A stretch of 64,000 bases of DNA, taken from contig NZ_CAKP01000001.1 of the NCBI RefSeq assembly GCF_000297115.1, positions 1 to 64,000 on the forward strand, given 5' to 3'. The notes under the pieces were generated by a model. It saw only the letters and a list, made by a program, of their open reading frames with translations. It searched no databases and was not told the DNA's origin. Position numbers and translations under genes: made by a program. Positions 55,650 to 63,821 of the stretch are shown here, in pieces; position 1 is the first letter of the stretch, and each line of letters starts with the position of its first letter. Origin of the DNA: Caloramator australicus RC3 (GTDB lineage: Bacteria; Bacillota; Clostridia; Clostridiales; Caloramatoraceae).

Positions 55650-56483
55650 TCACGTTATTATAACATTTTTACAACCATTATTTACGGCTATTTCTTTTAA
55701 CTTTGTCATAAAATCATCCGTTGGACTTTTTATTCTTGAAAATTCCTTCCTTACGCCTAAAGGTCTAAACTTTATAAGCTTGTATCTTATTTTGTCATCA
55801 ATATTTGCTATCATCTTGCTTATACTATAAATATTGTTAACATTATCTAAAACATCTGGAACTACAACTGTTCTCACTTCATATAGTTTTCCTATGCTTC
55901 CAAGATAGATTAAATTCCTCAAAACATTTTTATTGCTTTTTCCTGTAAGCATGATATGTTCCTTTTCATCATAGGATTTTACATCAAGCATAACTGCATC
56001 AGTTAAATTCAATAAATCATTAAATTCTTCAAACAAAATATATCCGTTAGAATCAATAAAGCAAGTTAGGTTTAAATTCTTTATTTCTTTAAATAATTCC
56101 TTCAAAAATTCAGCATAAAGCATACATTCCCCACCGGATACAGTTACCCCTGATAAAAAAAGTTTATATTTATAAACCTCATTTAAAATTTCTTTAACCG
56201 ACATATATTTAACTTTAGGCGAGCTTAGATTGGGGCATTCTTTTATACACAAATCACACTTTACACAAAGAGCTTCCTTCCATAAAACCTTCCCATCAAT
56301 AATATTTAAAGCACCCTTTGGACAAACTTCCAGGCAAATTCCACAGTTATTACATAAGTTTATCGTTTCTGGGTTGTGGCAATAAAGACAGTTAAAATTA
56401 CATCCTTGAAAAAATAAAGAAAATCGGTTCCCAGGTCCATCAACACTACTAAAGGGAATTATTTTATTAACAGGTGCCTTCAT
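55650..56483 (-). CDS. yjjW: Glycyl radical enzyme activase, YjjW-like
   Basis: The 277-residue radical SAM protein has CNFNCLYC (C28, C32, C35) and then two ferredoxin-type clusters (CNNCGICLEVCP, CVKCDLCIKECP), followed by VSGGECMLYAEFL (SAM-binding GGE) and DSNGYILFE. It should pull a hydrogen from the glycine of the neighbouring YjjI-like enzyme to switch it on. It overlaps that gene by 4 bp. Activity requires anaerobic conditions. Confidence 0.93.
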   Translation of the reverse strand: MKAPVNKIIPFSSVDGPGNRFSLFFQGCNFNCLYCHNPETINLCNNCGICLEVCPKGALNIIDGKVLWKEALCVKCDLCIKECPNLSSPKVKYMSVKEILNEVYKYKLFLSGVTVSGGECMLYAEFLKELFKEIKNLNLTCFIDSNGYILFEEFNDLLNLTDAVMLDVKSYDEKEHIMLTGKSNKNVLRNLIYLGSIGKLYEVRTVVVPDVLDNVNNIYSISKMIANIDDKIRYKLIKFRPLGVRKEFSRIKSPTDDFMTKLKEIAVNNGCKNVIIT

Positions 56484-57970
56484 ATTTTCCTTACCTTTCT
56501 TTCAAGAATCCTTTGATTTTTAACTGAACCAAGTCCTAATACAACAGCATCGTTATAAACTTGTTCACCCTTTTCTAGCTTTTCTATGTCTGATTTTTTC
56601 ACAAGATAACCTGTAATCCTTATAACATCGCTGTCGTTCCCATAAAAGGATATATACCTTAAACCGCTTGCAAAGGAACCCTTTATAATATCTAAGATAA
56701 ACTCCGGGTTGTTTTTTGCTGTAACATCAAAGCTAAAGACATCCCCTATTCCAGAAGGGAAATATTTATGAAAAGGTGCAGACTGTAAAAGATGCTGTGG
56801 AAGCTCTGGCTCCTCACCAATTGGAATTCTGCATCCTGGACTTATTCCTTTATCTGTATCAATGCCAACTTGAGCATGAAGAAGGAAATTTCCGTTAGAA
56901 AACTTGCAGAAATTATTTTTATGTTTTTTTACTTCTTCGTCTAACTTTTCTATTATTTTTATACCAAGTTCATTAGCATATTTTCCATGACCAAACCTTT
57001 CAAAAGCATTGTTTGAATTTATAAAATAATTAACACACTCTGCAAGACCAAAAATTCCGAACATAGCTGTAAACCTATCCTTGTCTATAAGCCCCTCCTT
57101 AACGAGGAAGCTGCTTTGGAAAAAGTTTGACTCTTCAACTAAGAATCTTATTCTTTCATCCATGTAGTTTGCCATCACATCAACTGCATAGGGTAAGATA
57201 TTATCTAAAAAATCAAATTCATCCTTTGCCTTTTTAGCAAGATAGGCAAGATTAAGTCTAACAAGAGTATAGCTTCCTCCTCCTACTGGCAGCCCATTAT
57301 AACAGCTGGCTATAGCATAGTTTTCACCCAGATCCTTTATAAACATATCATGATTTGCAAAACTTGGTTTTGCTGTATCTAAGGATGTTAAAACTGCTTC
57401 AATTGCAAAATCATCATCGGTTTCATCACTATACTTTAAAGTTATATTGGGAACTGAATTTTGAAGTTCCCTCGTTATTTTTAAAATTATTTCTCCTGCC
57501 TTTGTTCTTTTAGGACCTATATTAGCATGACAAAATGAATCAGTAATGGTTCTATCAATATGCTCTAAAAATAGTTTTATAGCTTTATATGCCTCCTTCT
57601 CATCTTCAATAAAGGGTTCAAGCAAATAATCTATGTTGCCTATATAAACTGGGAAGCTTGTTATTGAGGGAATATGCTTATATAATATTAAAAGATTATT
57701 AGTAGCCTCCCATATATCATTTGGAGGATTAAGTCTTAAAAAATCGCTTCCATTTTTAAAAAATTTTTCAAAGTCAACAACTATATATCTTGGCCTATAT
57801 GGAGCATTTCCTTCATTAAGATCGCAAATTATTCCTTCTTCCTTTAAATTCTTTACTTCATCGCTTATATTAAGAACATTTAATGAATTTTCTGCAGCCC
57901 TTGCAAGAGATATAAGCTTTTGATGATAGGTTTGAGTAAAATCTTTGATTATATTTAAAACATTATCCAT
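56480..57970 (-). CDS. yjjI: YjjI-family glycyl radical enzyme (DUF3029)
   Basis: The 496-residue protein is shorter than pyruvate formate-lyase. The radical site near the C-terminus is RITGYLVKKSD, with the likely radical-bearing Gly at 454. The catalytic Cys is probably C223 in IASCYNGLPVGGGSYTL, the loop where other GREs have their thiyl residue. The family (TIGR04040-like) has no proven reaction. The operon partners are the activase and an isochorismatase-type hydrolase. GGGGTGAT precedes the ATG. Confidence 0.92.
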   Translation of the reverse strand: MDNVLNIIKDFTQTYHQKLISLARAAENSLNVLNISDEVKNLKEEGIICDLNEGNAPYRPRYIVVDFEKFFKNGSDFLRLNPPNDIWEATNNLLILYKHIPSITSFPVYIGNIDYLLEPFIEDEKEAYKAIKLFLEHIDRTITDSFCHANIGPKRTKAGEIILKITRELQNSVPNITLKYSDETDDDFAIEAVLTSLDTAKPSFANHDMFIKDLGENYAIASCYNGLPVGGGSYTLVRLNLAYLAKKAKDEFDFLDNILPYAVDVMANYMDERIRFLVEESNFFQSSFLVKEGLIDKDRFTAMFGIFGLAECVNYFINSNNAFERFGHGKYANELGIKIIEKLDEEVKKHKNNFCKFSNGNFLLHAQVGIDTDKGISPGCRIPIGEEPELPQHLLQSAPFHKYFPSGIGDVFSFDVTAKNNPEFILDIIKGSFASGLRYISFYGNDSDVIRITGYLVKKSDIEKLEKGEQVYNDAVVLGLGSVKNQRILERKVRKI

Positions 57971-58111
57971 AACATCACCCCTGACCTGTTCTTAATTTTA
58001 TTATAACAAACTATTTTATGCTTTGCAGTAATTTATTGACTTGGAAAAATTTATCTGAGATAATTTTAGTAGAAGGTCTGTCAAATAATTAACCTGAATT
58101 GAGGTGGGATT

Positions 58112-58687
58112 ATGCAGCTAAAATTGGCTAAAATAATAAGTATCATTACTACTGTTCCGAGTTTTGCTTTATTTGTAATTTTGTTCATCCATAAAAATAC
58201 AACAATTTTTAACGATATAAAATGGCTATACTTTTGTATTTTATTTTTGACTTTAATTCCTATATCTTCATACTTTGTTCAAAACTTCATTCCATCCATT
58301 AAAGCACAAGGGCGAAGTGGTGAAAGAAAATTAGCTTTTATTTTTGCATTACTCTCTTACATATTAGGAACAATATTAGTTTTTTATTTTAATGCCCCTT
58401 ATAAAATAAAAATAATCTTCTTATCCTATCTTTTATCAAGCATTATTTTGACATTTATAAATAAAGTAATAAAAATAAAGGCCAGTGGCCACGCCTGCGG
58501 AATTGCTGGCCCCTTAACCTTTACCTTTAGCTTTATTGGATATAAAACTATAATATTATCTATTGCCTTACCCTTAACATGGTGGGCAAGGCTAAAGATG
58601 AACCGTCATACTTCTAAAGAATTATCCCTTGGAACTTTAGTTGGCATTTTATCAACATTGGCAATCCTAATAATATTAAATGGATAG
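58112..58687 (+). CDS. PAP2-like membrane protein
   Basis: The 191-residue membrane protein has five or six spans. RSGERKLAF, ASGHACG and ARLKMNRHTSKELSLG resemble the three phosphatase motifs of PAP2 enzymes; the last has R-x5-H-x3-E where the classic motif has D. So it may be a lipid phosphatase or a non-catalytic relative. GAGGTGGG precedes the ATG. It has its own terminator. Confidence 0.7.
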   Translation: MQLKLAKIISIITTVPSFALFVILFIHKNTTIFNDIKWLYFCILFLTLIPISSYFVQNFIPSIKAQGRSGERKLAFIFALLSYILGTILVFYFNAPYKIKIIFLSYLLSSIILTFINKVIKIKASGHACGIAGPLTFTFSFIGYKTIILSIALPLTWWARLKMNRHTSKELSLGTLVGILSTLAILIILNG

Positions 58688-58703
58688 GTCCCCACCTATC
58701 CAT
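58680..58703. terminator. Bidirectional terminator
   Basis: The stem ATGGATAGGT/ACCTATCCAT with a CCCC loop lies at the end of the PAP2-like gene and overlaps the 3' end of the Mrp gene. Confidence 0.75.
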
Positions 58704-59520
58704 TTACTTTTTCTAATATTTTATTTATTATTGGTTCAAATATTTTGGAGATATTATCTTTATTTTCGTAATATAATTCTAAATTATTCATATCTTCATT
58801 CATCGGAATTTCTCCAAGAAGTTCAACACCCAAATCCTTTATAAACTTTTCAGTATCTCCTTTAAATAGTTTAATCTTCTTTCCACAATCTGGGCAAACA
58901 ATATAGCTCATATTTTCAATTACACCTAAAACATTTATATTCATCTTTCTTGCCATGTTTATCGCCTTTGCAACAATCATTGAAACCAAATCCTGCGGAA
59001 CTGAAACCATTATAAGTCCGGTAATTGGAATAGATTGCATTATCGTTAGGGCAACATCCCCTGTTCCAGGTGGCATATCGATTATAAGATAATCTAAATC
59101 ACCCCATAGAACCTCATTCCAAAACTGCTGAACTACGCCTGTTATTATGGGCCCCCTCCAAATTACAGGCTGATTTTCATCCTCCATTAAAAAGTTTAGA
59201 GACATTGCCTTTATTCCATCATCAGTTTCAACAGGAAAAATAAATTCTTCGTTACCTGTTGCCCTTTTATCTTTAATGCCTAAAAGTCTTGGAATGCTTG
59301 GGCCTGTTATATCTGCATCTAAAATGCCAACCTTGTAACCTTTTTCTCTTAACTTTTTTGCAATAAGAACTGAAACAGTAGATTTTCCAACTCCACCTTT
59401 ACCGCTCATTACAGCAATAACCTTTTTAATGTTGTTGTTTGGGTTAAGCTCAATTGTGCATGTTCCAGCATCTTTACTGCTGCAGGTTGCAGCTGAAGGA
59501 CATGTATTGCAATTTGACAT
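58696..59520 (-). CDS. Mrp/NBP35-family iron-sulfur carrier ATPase
   Basis: The 274-residue product has a cysteine-rich N-terminus (CNTCPSAATCSSKDAGTC), the deviant Walker A MSGKGGVGKSTVSVLIA, DADITGPSIPRLLG, LIIDMPPGTGDVALT and the C-terminal CPDCGKKI pair that bridges the dimer by a [4Fe-4S] cluster. It hands clusters to target proteins in the cytoplasm. The next gene upstream encodes a CopZ-like [2Fe-2S] protein, so both may serve metal handling. Confidence 0.93.
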   Translation of the reverse strand: MSNCNTCPSAATCSSKDAGTCTIELNPNNNIKKVIAVMSGKGGVGKSTVSVLIAKKLREKGYKVGILDADITGPSIPRLLGIKDKRATGNEEFIFPVETDDGIKAMSLNFLMEDENQPVIWRGPIITGVVQQFWNEVLWGDLDYLIIDMPPGTGDVALTIMQSIPITGLIMVSVPQDLVSMIVAKAINMARKMNINVLGVIENMSYIVCPDCGKKIKLFKGDTEKFIKDLGVELLGEIPMNEDMNNLELYYENKDNISKIFEPIINKILEKVNG

Positions 59521-59578
59521 AATATCACCTCATTTTTAGCATTTGACATTTATATATTAACTCTTTATATTGTTTTTG

Positions 59579-60040
59579 TCAAATGCCCATATACTTTTCC
59601 ATTACTTTTTTTATATCATTGCTGCAGCATTTTCCCCTTGGATTGTTTATTTCACAATTACAATTTTTCATTGCACCGGTTTTTATTATCACATCCTTCA
59701 AAGTATTGGCACCATCTTCTATAGCCCTTTTTATATCTTCTTCTGTTACCCTGCTGCAATAGCAGATATATTTGGGATTAGCATCCCTTTTAAACCACAC
59801 TGGGACCTTTACATCTTCCTTTTTATATATTACATCATCTGAATAATACACAACATCACAATCCTCATTAAGGCAAATTGAATAGTTCAAATCCTTAACC
59901 AATTTATCTTCCTTCACAAGGTGTTTTACGGTTTTTAAACTTACCCCTTCCCCCTTCATATTGCATTTCGGACATTTTTTTACTAATGCTTCAACTGAAG
60001 CCCCCTTAGGACTTCAGCAGGATCTTGAATTGTTAATCAT
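59579..60040 (-). CDS. CopZ-like [2Fe-2S] cluster-binding selenoprotein (Sec at residue 9)
   Basis: If the TGA at 60014-60016 is read as selenocysteine, one frame runs from an ATG at 60040 (AGGTGATATT upstream) to 59579: 153 residues. It starts MINNSRSC-U-SPKG, has zinc-type cysteines C23, C26, C56 and C61 as in the N-terminal domain of CopZ, and ends in a BFD-like [2Fe-2S] part with CYCSRVTEEDIKRAIEDG, NCNC and KCC. Without Sec there is no ribosome binding site for a start behind the TGA (ATG at 59959). A hairpin that fits the SECIS consensus follows the TGA. A family of [2Fe-2S]-binding (seleno)proteins with this layout is known (Csac_0668-like). Likely role: metal or selenium/sulfur redox chaperone. 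Confidence 0.85.
59988..60016 (-). promoter_or_regulatory. Bacterial SECIS-like hairpin behind the UGA codon
   Basis: On the minus strand the UGA (60016-60014) is followed by a stem GCUUC/GAAGC with the loop AGUU (59988-60001). The loop G is the 19th base after the UGA. Bacterial SECIS elements have a G in the first or second loop position, 16-37 bases behind the UGA, so this fits. A second, mutually exclusive fold pairs CUGAAGUCC with GGGCUUCAG. Confidence 0.7.
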
Positions 60041-60048
60041 AATATCAC

Positions 60049-60552
60049 CTACCTATAATTTTTAGATAGTTCTATGTAGTGTATTGCAGAATTTTTAAGA
60101 TATTCTATTTCTTCTTCAGTCAATTCCCTAATAACCTTTGCAGGCGAACCCATGCATAAAACCCTTGGAGGTATTTTTTTGTTTTGGGTTACCAAAGAAC
60201 CTGCACCTATAATAGTATATTCTCCAATTTCTGCATTGTCTAAAATAATTGAACCCATACCTATAAGTGAATAATCCCCTATTTTGCAACTATGAATAAC
60301 ACAGTTATGTCCTACTGTTACATAGTCACCTATTATGGTTGGACTTTGTCCGGTTGAGGCATGAACAGTAGTATTATCCTGAATATTGGTTCCTTTCCCG
60401 ATTTTTATGCTATTTACATCTCCCCTTAATACAGCATTAAACCATACATTAGAATCCTCACCAATTTCAACATCTCCAATGATATGAACACCCTCTGCAA
60501 CAAAAGCAGTTTCATGGATTTTAGGCAAATGATTTTTATATTTATGCTCCAT
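60049..60552 (-). CDS. Gamma-carbonic anhydrase family protein
   Basis: The 167-residue protein is a left-handed beta-helix with hexapeptide repeats (VHIIGDVEIGEDSNVWFNAVLRGD, IKIGKGTNIQDNTTVH, IGDYVTVGHNCVIHSCKIGDYSLIGMGSIILDNAEIG). The three metal histidines are in TTVHAS and VGHNCVIHS. The ATG at 60552 follows GGAGG. Some members are true carbonic anhydrases, others have different roles. It is 8 bp upstream of the selenoprotein gene's start, so the two are co-transcribed. Confidence 0.92.
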   Translation of the reverse strand: MEHKYKNHLPKIHETAFVAEGVHIIGDVEIGEDSNVWFNAVLRGDVNSIKIGKGTNIQDNTTVHASTGQSPTIIGDYVTVGHNCVIHSCKIGDYSLIGMGSIILDNAEIGEYTIIGAGSLVTQNKKIPPRVLCMGSPAKVIRELTEEEIEYLKNSAIHYIELSKNYR

Positions 60553-60700
60553 AAATAATCCTCCATATATCAAGTATTCTCTAATTTCTACGATAAAATA
60601 ATTGTAATAAAAAATCAATATGAATATTTATTTTGTTGAAAACTGTCGAATTAATATGTATAATATAAACATGAAATTCCTTTTGAAAGGAAGATAAAGA

Positions 60701-61417
60701 TTGAAAAAAATAAATTTAGGTGCACTTAAAATAGTATTAGTTTATGTTATATTAAGCATCGCTTGGATTTTTTATTCGGATATTTTTATAGTTAAATACG
60801 CAAATCAAAGGGCATTTTACGTTAAAATTTCTATTTTCAAGGGTTTCTTCTTCATATTTATAACAGCTGTTCTCCTTTATGTATTAATAAAAAAAGAAAC
60901 CGAAAGAAGAATAAAAATATGGAAGTATTTTGCAACATACGATATTATGACGGGAGCCTATAATCGCAATGCCGGCCTTGAGATTCTAGAAAAAATATTT
61001 GAAAAACATAAGAAGGAAAATAAAGATCTTTCTATCATCTATGCTGATATCAATAACCTTAAACAAGTAAACGATACATTGGGGCATCATGAGGGTGATA
61101 GATTAATTATTAATGTCGTAGATGTTTTAAAAAAGAATATAAGAAATTCAGATTATGTAGTAAGAATAGGTGGAGATGAATTTTTAATAATTCTACCTAA
61201 TTGCAACAGTCTAAAGGCAGAAAATATAATAATCAGGATAAAGGAAGCATTAAAGGAGCTCAATTTAAAAAATCAAAAAGTTGAGCATAGCGTAAGCTTT
61301 GGTGTTGCATCCCTTGAGGATTTTTATAAAACAACCGATGAAATGATCGCCTTTGCAGATATGATGATGTATAAGGATAAAAAAAACTATAAAGAAATCA
61401 ATCTTCAACCAGCATAA
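60701..61417 (+). CDS. Membrane-bound diguanylate cyclase (GGDEF)
   Basis: The 238-residue protein starts at a TTG behind GAAAGGAAG. It has two membrane segments (about 8-28 and 45-65) and a GGDEF domain (about 80-235) with DIMTGAYNRNAGLEIL, the GTP-binding RIGGDEFLIIL and an intact active site. No RxxD inhibitory site is evident. It makes cyclic di-GMP. The extracellular loop between the two segments is short, so signal sensing is minimal. Confidence 0.92.
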   Translation: MKKINLGALKIVLVYVILSIAWIFYSDIFIVKYANQRAFYVKISIFKGFFFIFITAVLLYVLIKKETERRIKIWKYFATYDIMTGAYNRNAGLEILEKIFEKHKKENKDLSIIYADINNLKQVNDTLGHHEGDRLIINVVDVLKKNIRNSDYVVRIGGDEFLIILPNCNSLKAENIIIRIKEALKELNLKNQKVEHSVSFGVASLEDFYKTTDEMIAFADMMMYKDKKNYKEINLQPA

Positions 61418-61789
61418 AAAATAGCCGCTTTTGCGGCTATTTTTTAAACCTTTTTTCTTTGGCCAAATTTCTTTTATTTCGTTTATTAAAGCTAAAACTG
61501 CCTCTATTGTTGTAACTAAGTCAATTCCTTCCTTTGAAGCAGTAGCTTCTCCATTTGGATTAAATAGTTTATCTACATAGTCTATCTTTTGTTTTGCTGA
61601 AGTTGTTATTTGACTAACATTTTGCAGTGATTCATCTATATTCTTTTTATTGTCTTTTAATATGGAATTTGCACTATCAAGTAACTCGTTTAATTTTTTC
61701 AAAGTTTTAACAAGATAAAATGTTATAAATATGAGCAAAACAGCAATTAAAGTTAAAAGTAACCCCTGAGGCGTTATCGTTAGTGTCAT
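61265..61789 (-). CDS. YtxG-like DUF948 protein with suspicious C-terminal extension
   Basis: The first 115 or so residues are normal: one membrane segment (LLLTLIAVLLIFITFYLVKTL) and a helical body with NPNGEATASKEGIDLVTTIEAVLALINEIKEIWPKKK. Beyond that the frame runs through a terminator and 150 bp antisense to the diguanylate cyclase gene. One extra or one missing A in the AAAAAA after WPKK would give a stop within ten codons, as is usual for the family. So a one-base error or mutation has probably removed the true stop near 61445. It overlaps the transcript of the YtxH-like gene, 11 bp upstream. Confidence 0.7.
   Translation of the reverse strand: MTLTITPQGLLLTLIAVLLIFITFYLVKTLKKLNELLDSANSILKDNKKNIDESLQNVSQITTSAKQKIDYVDKLFNPNGEATASKEGIDLVTTIEAVLALINEIKEIWPKKKGLKNSRKSGYFLCWLKIDFFIVFFILIHHHICKGDHFIGCFIKILKGCNTKAYAMLNFLIF
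61416..61445. terminator. Bidirectional terminator
   Basis: The stem AAAAATAGCCGC/GCGGCTATTTTT has a TTTT loop. It ends the diguanylate cyclase gene. It lies inside the downstream extension of the ytxG-like frame on the other strand. Confidence 0.85.
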
Positions 61790-61800
61790 AAGTTCACCTC

Positions 61801-62157
61801 TTATTCATTTGGATTTTCTTCCGTAAAGCCTTCCATATTTTCCTGTGAATATGGCGTTTCCTCTATATTAGCTTCTACGTTTACAGGTTCTTCCTTTTTG
61901 GTAAACTTTTCTTCAACCTTTTCCTTAACTAGTTTAGTTGTTTCCTTTATCTTCAAAGCAGCCTTCTTTGATGCTTCCTTTACTTCTTCTTTAATTTCTT
62001 CCCTTGTTTCCTTTCCTGATTTAGGTGCTGTTAAAATTCCTGAAACTAATCCTACGACGCTTCCTATAGCTGCACCTATAGCTAACCCCTTCTTAAGATT
62101 TTCCTTTGCCTTTTTCTTGCCTTTAAAATCAAAGTCGATTATAACCTTTTTGGACAT
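61801..62157 (-). CDS. YtxH-domain protein
   Basis: The 118-residue product has the YtxH hydrophobic segment (KGLAIGAAIGSVVGLVSGILTAPKSGKETREEI, about 25-57) followed by a charged helical tail. The second ATG (62157) was chosen, as GGAGG lies 7 bases before it. In Bacilli ytxG and ytxH are paired and belong to stress regulons; the same order is found here. Confidence 0.85.
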   Translation of the reverse strand: MSKKVIIDFDFKGKKKAKENLKKGLAIGAAIGSVVGLVSGILTAPKSGKETREEIKEEVKEASKKAALKIKETTKLVKEKVEEKFTKKEEPVNVEANIEETPYSQENMEGFTEENPNE

Positions 62158-62267
62158 ACCCATCCCTCCTTGTTTAGTTAATTATAGCACTTTATGTAGA
62201 TATTAGCAATAATTCAACAATTAATTTATTGATACAATTATAATATTCATCATAATAAAAAGTGTTA

Positions 62268-62292
62268 CAAAAAAGGCAAGCTATCGCTTGCC
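62268..62292 (-). terminator. Terminator of nox
   Basis: The stem GGCAAGC/GCTTGCC with a GATA loop is followed on the minus strand by six T. It begins at the stop codon of nox. Confidence 0.9.
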
Positions 62293-63620
62293 TATATTGC
62301 ATTTAGCGCTGCTATATTTAATAGGTTCCACGGCTTGTTAAAATGAGGTTGGAAGAAAAAGTCTACAAATGCAAGTTCATCAATCGTCATATCATTTTGA
62401 ATACATACCGATGCTGTATTCATCATTTGAGTTAAATCAACCTTTGATAGTATTTGGCTGCCAAGAATTCTTTTACTTGTTTTTTCATAAACAACCTTTA
62501 AAATTGCCTTTTCATGGGTTGGCATAAATTCTGGCCTATAGCTATCCTCAATTAAAACACTTTCTGTTTCAAGTCCATAGTATTTTGCCATGTTTTCTGT
62601 AAGTCCTGTTGCAGCTATATTTAAATCATAAATTTTGATTCCTGATGTTCCTTGTGTTCCTAAATATCTTGTTGTTGGCTTAATCAAATTTCTTGCCACA
62701 AGAGTTCCCATTCTAACAGCATTGGTTGCAAGAGGAATATATTCATGCTTTTTGATCGGATTGTAAAATACAGCACAGCTATCCCCTGCCGCAAATACAT
62801 CCTCTTTGCTTGTTCTCATATATTCATCTACTATAATAGCACCATTAGGAAGCATGTTTAATTTTCCTTTAAACAAATCTGTGTTTGGCCTAAACCCAAT
62901 ACATAGGATAACAAGATCAGCATCATACGTTCCCTTATCTGTAACAACCCTTTCTACTCTTCCATTTTCTCCTTCAAATCTAATCACACTTTGAGATAAT
63001 GCAAGCCTTACTCCATGCTTTTTTAATTCCTCTTCTGCTAAGTCCGTAAATTCTTTGTCTAGATATTTGCTAAGTATTCTGTCTTGGCTGTCAATTAGTG
63101 TGACATTTTTTCCATTTGTTTCGAAGGCTTCTGCAAGTTCTACCCCAATATATCCTGCACCAACTACAACTATGTTTTTTGCATCCCTTGATTTTTCTAT
63201 TATTGTATTTGAGTGATAAAAGTTTTTTGACAGAAGTATATTTTCAAGCTCAATACCCTCTATCTTAGGAACAATAGGCCATGAGCCAGTTGTTATTATT
63301 AATTTATCATAGTTATCTTCAAAAGTTTCTCCTGTTTCTAAATTCTTTACTTTCAATGTTTTTTTATCCAAATCCACATCTAAAACTTCATGTTTAATCT
63401 TGGTTTCTGCACCAAGCTCCTTTAGTTTTTCCGGCGAACTATAAAAAAGTCCTAATGGGTCTTTAACCACTCCTCCAACATATAAAGCTATGCCGCAGGA
63501 TAAAAATGATATGTTGTCGTTTCTTTCATAAACAGTAATTTTAGCATCTTTGTATAGTTTTGCAGTATTTACTATTGCAGCTGTTCCTGCATGAGTACAT
63601 CCTATAACAACTACCTTCAT
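62292..63620 (-). CDS. nox: FAD-dependent NADH oxidase / CoA-disulfide reductase family
   Basis: The 442-residue flavoprotein has the FAD fold (MKVVVIGCTHAGTAA), the single redox-active Cys in SFLSCGIAL (about residue 42), the NAD fold (IVVVGAGYIGVELAEAFE) and VFAAGDSCAVF. This is the pattern of water-forming NADH oxidases and CoA-disulfide reductases; motifs alone do not separate the two. In an anaerobe it would remove oxygen. A Fur-like site and a metal- or anion-related lipoprotein gene are divergent to it. Confidence 0.9.
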   Translation of the reverse strand: MKVVVIGCTHAGTAAIVNTAKLYKDAKITVYERNDNISFLSCGIALYVGGVVKDPLGLFYSSPEKLKELGAETKIKHEVLDVDLDKKTLKVKNLETGETFEDNYDKLIITTGSWPIVPKIEGIELENILLSKNFYHSNTIIEKSRDAKNIVVVGAGYIGVELAEAFETNGKNVTLIDSQDRILSKYLDKEFTDLAEEELKKHGVRLALSQSVIRFEGENGRVERVVTDKGTYDADLVILCIGFRPNTDLFKGKLNMLPNGAIIVDEYMRTSKEDVFAAGDSCAVFYNPIKKHEYIPLATNAVRMGTLVARNLIKPTTRYLGTQGTSGIKIYDLNIAATGLTENMAKYYGLETESVLIEDSYRPEFMPTHEKAILKVVYEKTSKRILGSQILSKVDLTQMMNTASVCIQNDMTIDELAFVDFFFQPHFNKPWNLLNIAALNAI

Positions 63621-63730
63621 AAAAACTCTCCTTTCTATTCTTTATAATAATATTATATGTTTATAAATAATTATTTTCAATTAATATTTATTTTTTTTAT
63701 TCAATAATTTTTATCTATTATACTTTAAGC

Positions 63731-63802
63731 AATAATTATTATTATCTATTTTTTTTAATAAATAATCCATATATAATTTACTTAGAATAATAATTGTTAT
63801 CA
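63731..63802 (+). promoter_or_regulatory. Two Fur-family-like operators
   Basis: TAATAAT-T-GTTATCA at 63788-63802 matches the Fur/PerR pattern TGATAAT-N-ATTATCA at 12 of 14 arm positions. A second run AATAATTATTATTATC at 63731-63746 resembles GATAAT repeats. The first site lies 20 bases before the ATG at 63822, so a bound repressor would block the start of transcription. AT-rich DNA makes chance matches possible. Confidence 0.4.
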
Positions 63803-63821
63803 TTTACATAGGAGGGAGACT

